DNA of 64,000 nucleotides, taken from the NCBI GenBank assembly GCA_015039465.1, contig MU130553.1, positions 647,676-711,675 on the forward strand, read 5' to 3'. The DNA comes from Phlegmacium glaucopus (taxonomy: Eukaryota > Basidiomycota > Agaricomycetes > Agaricales > Cortinariaceae). A model generated the notes under the pieces. It did not search any database and had not been told where the DNA came from. It saw only the letters and a program-made list of their open reading frames with translations. Shown one piece after another: positions 1 through 10,701 of this stretch. Positions within the stretch are counted from its first letter, which is position 1; each line of letters opens with the position of its first letter. The position numbers were made by a program, and so were the translations under genes.

Positions 1-570
1 CTTTCATTACTACTACCTTTGGTTGTGCAGAGGAAAGTCTCCTACCTCATATCTTGGCCCAACCATCACTTCCATGTTTCATCGCTTTAAAATTCATGCT
101 ATTTACTCTGTCATCTCTTGTCTTCCTCCGACGATATCAATCCCAGCTACCACCTGGGATTGATAGTTCAAAGACAGCAGGTCATCTATTGTTTATCGCT
201 TCATATATCTATGCCGTCCGGGAACATTGGCCAAGGAAAGAAAAGATCTTCGATAACGAATATTGGAGTCAAATCCAATTTCAAAGCGAACGAGATTAGG
301 CTGATGGTGGACGGGTTCCACAACAAAGAAGTGGGTGTTTTCTCCAGATTCAGAACGATAATAGATGTACATATTGCCATCCTGGAGTATCTTGGTGCCG
401 ATAAAAACCTTCCCAGTCGGATATGACTTTGAGCAAAGTCTCCTCAATTTTGACTCGGAGTGGTTCTATGTCCTCTGTGAAGGACGAGTGCTGTTAAGCT
501 TGTCCCCTTGGACGTTATCGTTTGTCATCATCACCTTCATACGCAATATTTTTTCATCGTATTGACTCGA
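1..570 (+). pseudogene. Truncated, frameshifted copy of the cyclin-like gene at 4229-5071
   Basis: Position 1 aligns with about 4542 and the two stretches stay nearly identical for several hundred bases, including the block that encodes LVFLRRYQSQLPPG. The copy lacks the N-terminal third (the window starts inside it). It has lost bases in the region matching 4630-4680 and shifts frame after YWSQI, so the reading frame closes at 299. No intact product is expected. It could be transcribed as a non-coding paralogue, but nothing here indicates that. Confidence 0.8.
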
Positions 571-829
571 TCATAAAGAAACTACATGATGGCGCAAGCC
601 CGAGGCTTCAGTACAATTATTTTTCGCAACCTGCTCACCAGGATACCCAGAGAACATTATAAATGATATAAAGGAATCGACTAGAATCGACGGGCGTTAG
701 CACAGTTCGCATATAGTCACTTCAACCAACACATACCAGGGAGATCGCGAGCTGTCACCTTCAGATCTTCTAAGTTTGGGGATACTTGCTTCATATTGGC
801 TTTCACATGAAGCTATTTTGAAAACGACA

Positions 830-1500
830 TCAACGAGCCAATCGTCGGGTTGCAGTGTCAATTGTCAAGGTTGTCGTGATTGACTACGCTGATTGATTAG
901 CTCGTATCCTCGCCATGGCCCCGTCTACTGACCCTGTCATTTCCTTCTCCGTCACCACGTTTACATTTACGTGCCTTGCTCGTATCCTGTCCCGCTCGGA
1001 GTTGCTCCTGGTATTAGGTCTTTCGTCGTCCTTTTTGATTTCGAGAAATTTGAACGCCTTTGCGGAGAGCTGTGAAGCCTCGATGATCCAGAATGGAGCC
1101 CATGCAGATTACGAGTAAAGTACTTCGTTAGATAAGTTGTTATTGTGATCGAGGATGACATTGTGATACCGTCTCGCAGAATTTGAGCTATCTTTAATGA
1201 AATGAATGAGTTTTGCCGCTTTTTGGAGTAGTAACGCATTGGGTTTGATTGAATGCCCCCCTATGCGAAGATCGTACCGAAGAAAAAATAAGTTTTGTGG
1301 AGTGGTCTACGTTTACCAAGGTAGTAACCCATCCGATTGTCCTCTAGTTGTTGTAGGTTTACAAATTTAGCACAGTGAGATGTACTGGAAACATAGATAC
1401 TATACCCACCCAGCTTTCCTCATAACATGGGCAGATGTGAGGTACCCGGTTTGTTTTGATACGAGACAAGCATCATCTCGCTCCTGAAATTTCAGACTTG
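830..1500. other. Extra sequence present only in the left duplicate, no recognised gene
   Basis: The right duplicate runs straight from the equivalent of 830 to the equivalent of 1508, so about 670 bases are an insertion here or a deletion there. Short open frames occur on both strands (for example 915-1118 on + and around 967-1239 on -), but I recognise no domain. I saw no clear terminal repeats. Confidence 0.4.
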
Positions 1501-1968
1501 ATTCGATGGCCAATCGACTCGGCGATAGTTACGCGAGATAATTGGCGACCAGGGAAGCAGTTTTAGGTGTAGGGAGCTCCAATGTGGTAGAGGATAAGAT
1601 GGTAATAACACGAACCGGGAAGGAGATATGGGTCCCGGGAGAAAGCATGCAATGAGCACCATTTCGTGATGGAGACAAAATTGCAGTGCGAGGTCAGGCA
1701 AGTGGTCGTATGCCGGAAGGACTACGAACAGCATCAAGATGAGGGAGATGGGGGTGAATTGGAGAATTCTACTATCGGACTTGGGGACATTGAAATCACC
1801 TGCCCTTGTCCCTTGGAAAACAAGACCGAGTACAGAGTTGAAGGAGAACGGAGAAAGTTTGTTGGTGTGAAAACTCTATTTTTGGTTTTTCCTTTTGGCG
1901 ACCCAAGACTTTGTTTCTTTTTTTGTGTTTCACAACTCCGGATCCAGAATTCAATGCGGACATACATA

Positions 1969-2594
1969 GGACCCCGGACAATAGCGTGAGACCTCTGATC
2001 CGTTTCCGGACAAAAAAAATGGATTTGGACAAATCAGCCTGAGCAGAATCCGGACAAAATGGGGTACTAAGGAGGAAATGGTCAGATCAACTATCCGGAC
2101 AAGAATTTTTGAAGAAGGAAAGCCCAAATCCAATATCCGGACACGAAAGTGTGTCTCAGGTGTTATCTATTGCCTGTGGCAGACCAGCGTGTATATAGTA
2201 GAGTTTGAGCACAATATTAGTACATGGGGCTACCTTTTTGCCATCCAGAGCCTTTTGTAGAAAGTTTCGAAATGGTAACGTTTAGGGCTATACCCATGTT
2301 TCAGCTGCCTAGCTTCGGGTGCTCTATTCACAGTATATAGTTATTATAATAGAGATTGGAACTTTTTCACCGTTTTACTTGCTCTAGCAGCACCCCAGAG
2401 CATTCCGAGGGCAGCAGATGCCAGATCCACTCATCCAGACAGATTTTAGCCTCAAAACAACCCAAATCCCAGATCCGGACAAATTTTAGAAACTTGGTGG
2501 AGGCCAGGGAGGATCCGGACACAAACTACGAAAACATGTCCGGACAAGAAACCCGATTTCGAGATCAGGCCTCTCCGCCTATTATCCGGGGTCC
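1969..2594. mobile_element. MITE-like element with GGACCCC inverted ends and TA target duplication
   Basis: The left end begins GGACCCCGGACAATAG and the right end finishes CTATTATCCGGGGTCC. These ends are imperfect inverted repeats of about 35 bases, continuing as ACCTCTGATC on the left and GATCAGGCCTC on the right. TA lies immediately outside each end (1967-1968 and 2595-2596) in a TACATACATA context. Eight exact copies of CCGGACA occur inside (1974, 2006, 2050, 2095, 2137, 2475, 2515, 2540), clustered near the ends. There is no transposase frame, so it is non-autonomous. TA duplication suggests mobilisation by a Tc1/mariner or pogo-type transposase. It is absent from the right duplicate, so it inserted after the duplication. 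Confidence 0.75.
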
Positions 2595-3019
2595 TACATA
2601 CATACTGCCTTATTTCTGCTATTACCATCGAGACTAGCCTGTGATGCGCCTCGTAGCGATGAAGGTCCTCCCGCGGAGTCCCGCCGTAAGGGAAAGGACC
2701 TCCGAGTCAAGGTTCCTGGCAGTACAGTCGCATCTTTTAACCTTCTCAAGTACACCTGGACCTTAGCACTGGCGGTCATCCATTTCGTCCCAGGCCAGAC
2801 CTACCTTCACCCGCCGCTAGAGTTAAGTTGTATCATGCCAATGACCTGGGGCCGGACGCGATGGGGTCAGCTGTGACCTGGCAATAAGCCGTCTTGATGA
2901 TGGAGGGAACAGAGGTGATCTCGCAGTTGCTAGTGCCGTCATTGAGAACGTTGGGACCGTTGACAACGTCTTGGACTGGTCATCGTCGAGTCGTCGTCCA
3001 GCCCTTAGATGGCCCCTCC

Positions 3020-3640
3020 ACGCATAGGAGTCGATCCAACTTTTTGTACCGATCCAGCGCCTCTTCTGTTGTTGATGAACATTTGGCACAGGCAAGGATT
3101 GTGTCCTTCTCTGCTACTGCCAAAATGAGGTCGCTTTGGCTCTTCTATCACCGCCATCTTCATCTGGACGACTGATATCCTGGGCTTCTTCTTCTTGATT
3201 GTCTTCGTCTTCACCTCCACCACTATCACCATCTTCGTCCTCATCTTCGTCATTATCATCAGATATATGCGCCATCTTTTCCTCCCAGAGAATGCGCATG
3301 TCCGTCTTTCATCATCACATTAACCAATGCACTCCTACTCACGCTCGGAGTATACCTGCTAACACTCACCCCGGCAGGAAAATACAATGGATCGAAGTAA
3401 CCTTTGGGTTCCATCCCAGAAGGTCTTTTCGTCTAGGACCCTGACATGGCGTAAAAATAAGCTCCATGCATTTGATTTTGGTGATACCATTGTTCCTGTT
3501 CCTGTCGTTGTATCTGTGCTGCAACGTCAGCTGGACCTTCTCCAACTTCACTCGTAATCCCACCATCATCATATTTTTACATCCTCACAGCTTCATCAAC
3601 ATTCCAAAATCAATGGTCAAGAGAGTATATGCAAGGTGTC
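3020..3640 (-). pseudogene. Duplicated 3' fragment of the two-RRM gene
   Basis: On the minus strand this matches the 3' coding end of the RNA-binding-protein gene at 6640-7400. It includes the acidic Asp/Glu-rich stretch, the RRPDEDGGDRRAKATSF-type segment and the YFDPLYFP region. Deletions and frameshifts break it and it lacks both RRMs. A shorter third copy of part of the same sequence is at about 41030-41250. Confidence 0.75.
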
Positions 3641-3649
3641 CGTCTGCTG

Positions 3650-4228
3650 TTTAGTGGATTTCTCCGATTTTTCCACGAGTGCCTAATCGTCAGAGTATCT
3701 TGGCTTTCGCTTCACTCTTCAAAAAATGGCGCAATTCCTTAGCTTTCTATGATATATCCTCGTCGTATGATCATGGATGCGCTGGCTGGCGTCAGGCATG
3801 AGTTTGTCACACATTGCTGATTGAAGAATGGCTATGCCGACAAGCCCCGTACACCTGGGTTATATTCTATAGGATGCTCATACCGGATACATCGACCTGA
3901 TAATCACCTTGTGTGGATAGCTACTGTAGCCTCAAAGTTCAAGCAAAGTCACAGTCACTGGCAGCTACTTGATGCTTAGGGTCATCCCAAATATAGCCTC
4001 TCATGCCTCAAAGAACGTTCATTCAAAGCCCTCTCGGACCCTTGACGTAAGAATTTCCTTCAAATGCAACCGATAGGAGTACTTGCTTGGATTTCGTTTC
4101 AGTCTAAACGAAAGCGCAATCGACAAATATACCCCCCCTTTCTGCAAAGCGAGACATGAAGCTTCAAGATAAATTTCTCCTTCGTTCTCTGAGACCGTCT
4201 TGTGTCTCTGTCATCGACTACGACCACC
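3650..4228. other. Intergenic, upstream of the cyclin-like gene
   Basis: No gene or repeat is recognised in this stretch. It must hold the promoter of the gene that starts at 4229, but I see no clear TATA box close to that start. Confidence 0.4.
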
Positions 4229-5071
4229 ATGATCAAAACCATCACAATGCTTCGCAGTTTCTTCACCGAAGCATTGTTGAAAACACATCAGTCGCCGCAG
4301 GACAAGGTCTTCGAGTTTGAACGCCATTATGTTCCTCCGACATTCACTCCTGCTGTGCTAGAACTCTCTCCGTGGCAGGACTTAGAGGTCTTCGAAACTG
4401 AAGACAATTCTGAATCCCCTACATTCACTGTGCTTGAGCTCTCTTCGTGGGAAGACTTACAGAAGCCGTCGGCGTTCTTCTCCATACCACTGGGTGACGC
4501 CGGGTTCTATGGCCATAAATGGATATCTAAATCCACCAGCGCTTTCATTACTACTACCTTTGGTTGTGCAGAGGAAAGTCTCCTATCTCATATCTTGGCC
4601 CAACCATCACTTCCATGTTTCATCGCTTTCATCATTCATAAAACTCATGCTCCCTTTTCTGTCATTTTTGCTACTCTTGTCTTCCTTCGACGATATCAAT
4701 CCCAGCTACCACCTGGGTTTGATAGCTCAAAGACAGCAGGTCATCTGTTGTTTATCGCTTCATATATCTACGCCGTCCGGGAACATTGGCCGAGGAATCA
4801 AAAGATATTCGATAATGAATATTGGAGTCAAATATCCAATTTCAAAGCGAATGAGATTAGGTTGTTGGTGGACGGATTCCACAATAAAGTCAAGGGGAAA
4901 TTTGGGGTTTACTCCAGATTTAGAACGATAATGGATGTACCGATTCTCATCATGGGGTATCATGGCGCCGATTCGGAAAAGCTTTCTGAGTCCGATATGA
5001 CTGTGACCAAAGTCTCCTCAATTTTGACTCGGAGTGGTTCTATGTCCTCTATGAAGGACGAGCGCTATTAA
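4229..5071 (+). CDS. Cyclin-like protein (resembles the PCL/cyclin-box family)
   Basis: A single-exon frame of 280 codons; the first ATG is at 4229 and the few in-frame codons before it lack an ATG. Roughly residues 140-220 read like a fungal cyclin box. A helix of the type LVFLRRYQSQLPPG is followed by GHLLFIASYIYAVREHWP, a loop, then EYWSQISNFKANEIRLLVDG, matching the pattern of Pcl-type cyclins (hydrophobic helix with YL-R, then LFLASLILA-K, then W and a LxEIN/LE helix). Such proteins bind and activate cyclin-dependent kinases such as Pho85. The N-terminal 100 residues contain two similar PTFT..VLELS.W.DL segments, an internal duplication. The C-terminus is Ser/Thr/Met-rich. A decayed copy lies at 1-570. 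Assignment is by pattern, not by a profile search; it could be a divergent or non-functional cyclin. Confidence 0.55.
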   Translation: MIKTITMLRSFFTEALLKTHQSPQDKVFEFERHYVPPTFTPAVLELSPWQDLEVFETEDNSESPTFTVLELSSWEDLQKPSAFFSIPLGDAGFYGHKWISKSTSAFITTTFGCAEESLLSHILAQPSLPCFIAFIIHKTHAPFSVIFATLVFLRRYQSQLPPGFDSSKTAGHLLFIASYIYAVREHWPRNQKIFDNEYWSQISNFKANEIRLLVDGFHNKVKGKFGVYSRFRTIMDVPILIMGYHGADSEKLSESDMTVTKVSSILTRSGSMSSMKDERY

Positions 5072-7400
5072 GCTTGTCCCCTTGGACGCTATCGTTTGAC
5101 TATCTTACCCCTTACTTAGCTATATACCTCCCTGTGGACAGTGGATTCATGGAATTGTTTCCCCACTACAATATCATCACTTTCCAAGTTTATACGCAAT
5201 ATATTTTTATTATCGCATCGACTCGGTCATAATGAAATTGATGGATTACTGACCATGATGGCGCAAGCCCCGAGGCTTCCGTACAATTATTTTTCGCAAC
5301 CTGCTCACCAGGATAGCAGAGAACATTATTGATGATATAAAGAAATCGACTAGAATCGACGGGCGTTAGCACAGTTCGTATACCAAGGAAAGGGAGATCG
5401 CGAGGTATCACCTTTTCAATTCTGCGGATACCTGCCTCAGATTGGCTTTCCACCTGGAGCTGTTCAATCGACTAGTCACGCGAGACCACCAGCGAACAGG
5501 AGGCAGGTGTGTGGAAGCTCCAAGTTTGGGAAATGGGGTACAATTTGTCAGATCAGATTCGGAGTAGGTTAGGTGGTAATAGGAAGGAGATATGGATCAT
5601 GGGGAGCGTGAACGGAGTATGCGGCGATCATGAGCACCATCAAGTTCGTGATGGAGACAAAATTATTGTAGGTGGTCGTATGCCGGAAGAACCTATTAGG
5701 CAGCCTGAGGATGATACAACTTAACTCTAGCGGCGGGTGAAAGTACTAGGTTCTGGTGATTTGTGGCCGGGAGTGAAATGGATGACTACTGGCCCAGTAC
5801 TGAGGCCTAAGCTTAAGGTCCAGGTGTACTACTTACTGGGAGAGGCTAGAAGATCCGACTGTACTGCCAGGAACCTTACTAGTAGGACTGGGAGTCCCTT
5901 CCCCTTACGGCGGGAGGACCTACGCCTTCCTTTATTGCTTATCTGAATCTCCACCGTCATTCCTAGGAGGTACATACATCGCCGGCTAGTCTCGATGGTA
6001 ATAGTACATGTGCAAACAAGGTAGTGACGCGCATCAAAACACCGAGCTCGAACGAGATAATTATATATAGAGAGATCCAAAAAAGATTATAAAACCAAAA
6101 GAAACCAAATGCAAGATAGATAGAGACAGATGAAAAAGAGTGGGAAACAGTGATAAGAAAGAGAATATGTATTCCGCCAGAAATATAAACCAGAAAGGCA
6201 AAAAAAAAAAAGAGGAAAAAACAAATCGAGATATCTAGCGAAAAGGAACCGCTATTATTTTAACAAGAAAAAAGAAATGTGTTATGTATGTAGATCCCCG
6301 CCTATTTTTCTCTTGAAACAGCAAAAGGATACCCTTCCCACCCTTCCAATCCCCTATGTATATATGTATATATCCGCATTGAATTCCGGAGTTGTGAAAC
6401 ACAAAGAAAAAGAAACAAAAAGCCTTGTGAGGATGAGTTATTTTGTATATCAAGCAAAAGGCCAAAAAAGAAAAACCAAAAAAAAAAGAGCTTTTACACC
6501 AACGAACCTTCTCCGTTCTCCTTCAACTCTGTCGTCGGTGTCGTTTTCCAAGGGACAAGGGCAGGTGATTTCAATGACCCAGGTTGATATTAGGAATCTC
6601 CAATTCACCTTTATCTCCCTCGCTTTGATGCTGTTCGTCTCCACGTATAGGAGTCGATCTAGCTTTTTGTACCGGGCTTTCAATCGCCTCTTCCAAATCT
6701 GAATGAGCTTCTACTCCTGTAGCCCCCGGGTCCAGATTCCTCCGGGTATGCTCTTGTTGTTGATGAGCATTTGGCACAGGCAAAGATAGTGTCCTTGAGA
6801 TACTGGATTCTCCGCTACTGCCAAATGAGGTTGCTTTGGCTCTTCTATCACCGCCGTCTTCATCTGGACGACGGATATCCTGGGCCACTTCTTCGTTATC
6901 ATCTTCGTCTGCACCTTCACCACTATCACCATCACCGTCATCGTCATCCCCACTATCTTCATCTTCGTCATCACCATCATCATATATCTGCGCCTTCTCT
7001 TCCCCCCCTTCAGTTCCCTCGTCTTTTCCTCCCACTTCACCACCCAGAGAATGTGCATGTCCATCTTTCATAATCTCATTGACCAGCGCACTCCCACCCA
7101 CACTCGAAGTATACCCACCAACACTCACCCCTGCAGGAAAATACAATGGATCGAAGTAACCTTTGGGTTCCATCCCAGTAGGTGTTCTTCGTCTAGGACT
7201 TGACATGGCATAAAAATAAGCCCCATGTGTTTGGTTTTGATGGTACCATTGTTCCTGTTCCTGTCCCTGTATCTGTGCTGCGACGCCAGCTGGACCTCCT
7301 CCAACTTCACTCGTAGCACCACCATCATCACCACCATCACCTCTCATAGTTACAGGAGCACCGACAGCTGCATTTATAAAGGTAGGTGCTTCTCCTGGTC
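4542..7400. repeat. Right copy of the segmental duplication
   Basis: This is the partner of 1-3640, in the order A (4542-5690), B (5737-5990), C (6380-6640), D (6640-7400). Because D is the 3' end of an intact gene here, this copy probably carries the ancestral order. About 5075-5735 and 6000-6370 hold no recognised gene; the latter is A-rich with short purine runs. Block B also resembles about 41340-41400, so part of the unit is dispersed. Confidence 0.7.
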
Positions 7401-10138
7401 TCCCGTAAAAAGTACCAGGTGACATGACGACGCCGGGAGAAAAAGCTCCTGGGACAGAGGTTAGGTTGATGTGCATTGGCGTGGGTTGGGGATGGGTTGA
7501 CGCATTTGATGCATTTGAGGTAGGTTGGGCATTTGAACCACTACCGGGGGCGGCGCTACGGCGGGGTGGTTGATTTTGATGGTAAAACTGCTGACCCTGT
7601 CGTTATAAGAGTGGTAGTGAGAAAAAAGGCGTATTGAAAATGAAAATACGCTTTGATATTTACCTGAGTAGCTTGCATATGCGAATGGGTGGGTATATGC
7701 GTGTTATATTGCTGCTGGTGGTGATGTTGTTGGTGATGGTGATGTCGTTGTCGAGTAGACGAGGACGGAGGAGACGGAGATGGAGAGGACGAATGCCTAC
7801 TGCTAACAGATACATTGGCATCCTCGCCACTACCAAGTATACCCGATTCACTTTCTACCTCTACCTGACGGGCAAGCGATTTTGATCTAGACCGCGTCTG
7901 CCTATGTCCACCTGAACCTCCGCCTCCAGCACCCATCCTCCCCCTTGCACCAGTAGGGGTCGTATGCAGCCCCAAAGGCAAAGCAGAAGGTAAAAATGTA
8001 AACGAAGGCATAGAAGGCGTTAGAGGGGGTAGCCCATGAGGACTCGTGTGCTGTCCAAACTGCTGCTGCTGCTGCTGTTGATACTGTCCATACATCCCAC
8101 TTGGATACCCAAATCCACCAGGATATTCGACCAAAGGAGATATAGAGACCGAAACTGACATCCCAAGCGGTGTGTGCACATGTGGGGACAATTGCTGTAA
8201 GGGGATGTTGAAGGCTACTTGGGATGGGAGGAGGGGTGGGGGGAGGGATATTGGGCCTGGGTGCTGTGGGTGGTGGGGGTTGGAGGATGAGGGGCGAGAT
8301 GAAGGGTGGCAGGCGGACGTGGAAGCGGAAGTAGTGTAGGAGGACGACTGAGAAGAAGACTGGGACACGCGCGGTGAAGAGGATTGAGAAGGGGAAGAAC
8401 GATGACGCGAGCCGGAATGTGAGTATGAATGAGGAGGAGAAACCGACGCCGACGTAGAGACAAAAGTCGGCTCGGGAGACGAAACAGAATGTGGTGAAGT
8501 TTGAAACGTTTGTCCCCTTGCCCGTTGTCCCTGCCCAAGGGCTTGACCAAGCGAGTAACCCTGGCCCTGACCTTGACTATGCGGTCTCGAAAACGCTAAC
8601 GAATTCTTCGAAGCTAAACTCGCTGCGGAACTCGCTGATGTCGAACTCAACCTAGAAAACATGTCTGAACCAGACCTATCCGAACCCGAAGATGTCGTCG
8701 TATTTGTATAGCTCATCGGAGGTGCTTTGTATATTGGCATATGCGTCGGTTGTTTTGTTGTCATTGTCGTTGCAGGTGTTGATTTCGACGATGATCTCGA
8801 CAATGATGGCGGAGTAAAATTCGGGTAATCACGGAAATGAGTGGATGTAGTGGTAGATGTAGCAGGATTTAGAGTAGAAGCGGATGCCAGTCTGTCTGAG
8901 AGGTTCTCAATGTCAAGTTGAGATGGCGTGCCATAGAGACGGCTACGTTGCTGCTGGTGCTGATGTTGCTGACGGTGTTGATATTGTTGTTGAAGTTGTA
9001 AATTTAACTGTTGCATTTGCGTTTGCCTTTGATGCTGCTGGTGTTGATATTGCTGATCATGTATATGTTGATACTGCATCTCATAAGGAGAAGTAGGCCC
9101 CGAAGGAGGGTCCAAATCAAGCATATATCCAGGCGGTAACGTAATATGGGTCGGGTGCGAATGTGATGAAACGCCAGATGACGACCCACCTACGGGCGAC
9201 GTAGATGTAGTCTCTGGCTGACTGGAATAAGAGTACTTGTCGTGATGGACATTGAGCATACGTCCGTTATATTCATATCTGTCGATGGACCGATTAATAT
9301 CTTTTTTTGGAGGGGGGGGAGGGGGGAAGCAAAAAGCAGAAAATAAGTACCCGTCAAACATCTTTAAGGCGCGTTCAGCGTCGAGATCTGTAGCGAAAAT
9401 GACTGTACCGAACCCTCGCGACCTGCCATCAGGGCCTAAAACGACATCGGCACGGATGATGGTACCAGCTTGTCGAAACAAATCTTTTAGATCTTGCCAT
9501 TGGCAATGAAAAGGAAGCTATAAAAGGTTCCGTTGGAGACGGCAACCAACAAAAAAAAGGGTGATGACTCACATTTCCAACAAAGAGGCTGCGAGAAGAA
9601 TTAGAATCAGTGGTGGAAGGGTGATGATCTTGATCATCTGCGACGGATGAAGATTTAGAGGCAGAGGAGAGTAGTGAGAGATAACTGCTGCTGCTTGTTC
9701 CTACGGATGGCAATGGGGAGTCGAATTCTTGTAGTTGCCTGTCGAGACGAACTTCAAGTATCCTAGATTGCCATGAGTAACCATTGAAAGTGTCGACAGC
9801 ACGACCCGCATCCTCCGCTGTTGCCAACAAGACTGTACCATAACCTCGCGATCTATTGTCTGGACCCAGGGAAACGTCTGCGCGCAAGACAGTACCCGCT
9901 TTCCTGAATAGATCTTTAAGGTCCTGCCATCTCACTCTATAAGGAAGCTATAGAGAATACATAAGAGAGGCATAAATCTCAAGAGGAAAACAAGGAGGAC
10001 ATTGCCAACAAATAGCTGGGTACGTGTATCTCTCAAAGGACCACTTGACCTAGCATAAGGAGTAGCAGAAGTAGCCTGTTGTATGATAGCTTCAATAGCC
10101 TCGTCTGTTGGATTTGAAGAAGATGGCAGCCAGTCCAT
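6571..10138 (-). CDS. Two-RRM RNA-binding protein, Gbp2/Hrb1-like
   Basis: Multi-exon gene read from 10138 down to the TGA at 6571-6573. Exon 1 (MDWLPSSSNPTDEAIE...) ends in QLFVGN, the RNP2 strand of RRM1, at a donor near 10000. Exon 2 continues as RWQDLKDLFRKAGTVLRADV with RNP1 SRGYGTV. A second RRM follows: LFVGN, then WQDLKDLFRQAGTIIRADVV with RNP1 SRGFGTVIF. The WQDLKD-F...G.V..ADV signature is that of Gbp2/Hrb1-type mRNA-binding and export proteins. Next comes about 550 residues of Gln-, His- and Ser-rich low-complexity sequence, an intron at about 7600-7663, and an acidic C-terminus (Asp/Glu run coded around 6890-6980). Introns lie near 9945-10000, 9510-9570, 9295-9350 and 7600-7663. 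It probably acts in nuclear mRNP assembly. It is divergent to the NLR gene and shares a 560-base promoter region with it. Confidence 0.8.
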
Positions 10139-10701
10139 ATAAACCCAAGAGTAATATGCTGGTGGTTGAACAAAGGCTTCTCATTTTTTTTGGTAATGTA
10201 CACGGGTCAAAATTGGCTCCACCTCACTGTGATACAGCCCGCTGACGTCATCGCCATCTAGACTCTCTGTTCTTTTGTACCCTCTTTTATAAATACGTCA
10301 ATTTGGAGCGCTCAGGCCCCACCCAGTATACGGCATTAGATCCACACTCCGGTATTTGCCGCCGGCGACAGTGTTCAGTCGTGTGTTGAATCATTCGATC
10401 ATTTTTTCGCCAAGTGTTTATTGAAGGTCTCATACCATTGCTTCGTTGAGCCCTGGGAGATCCATAGTCAGTCGCCGCATCATTACAAATTGTAGTTCAG
10501 GATCCTCTGTACAATAAATTATTGTGGCTAGTCGCGGGAAAAGAAAGCCCGTACAGCCACACTAACGCTCACAGTCACACTCTTGACCACCATCATCATC
10601 TCGGACGAAAGACCGTCTAAGTCAAGGTTGCTCGATCTGTCAAGAGGAAGCTAGTTTTTCTTCTTAATCTGTCACGTCCGCCTACACCATTGTCGATTGA
10701 T
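10139..10701. promoter_or_regulatory. Divergent promoter region between the RRM gene and the NLR gene
   Basis: About 560 bases separate two divergent start codons (10138 on - and 10702 on +). A TTTTATAAATA box lies at about 10286-10296 and can be read on either strand. No other element is clear. Confidence 0.4.

Larger units (their letters stand above)
1..3640. repeat. Left copy of a segmental duplication, internally inverted
   Basis: This region is a rearranged paralogue of about 4542-7400. Block A (1-830 and 1508-1725) matches 4542-5690 in direct orientation. Block C (about 1740-1965) matches the reverse complement of about 6380-6640. Block B (about 2610-2820) matches the reverse complement of about 5737-5990. 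Block D (about 3020-3640) matches 6640-7400 in direct orientation. The order A-C'-B'-D against A-B-C-D implies inversion of the middle in one copy. The left copy also carries extra sequence at 830-1500 and a MITE at 1969-2594. Confidence 0.8.
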
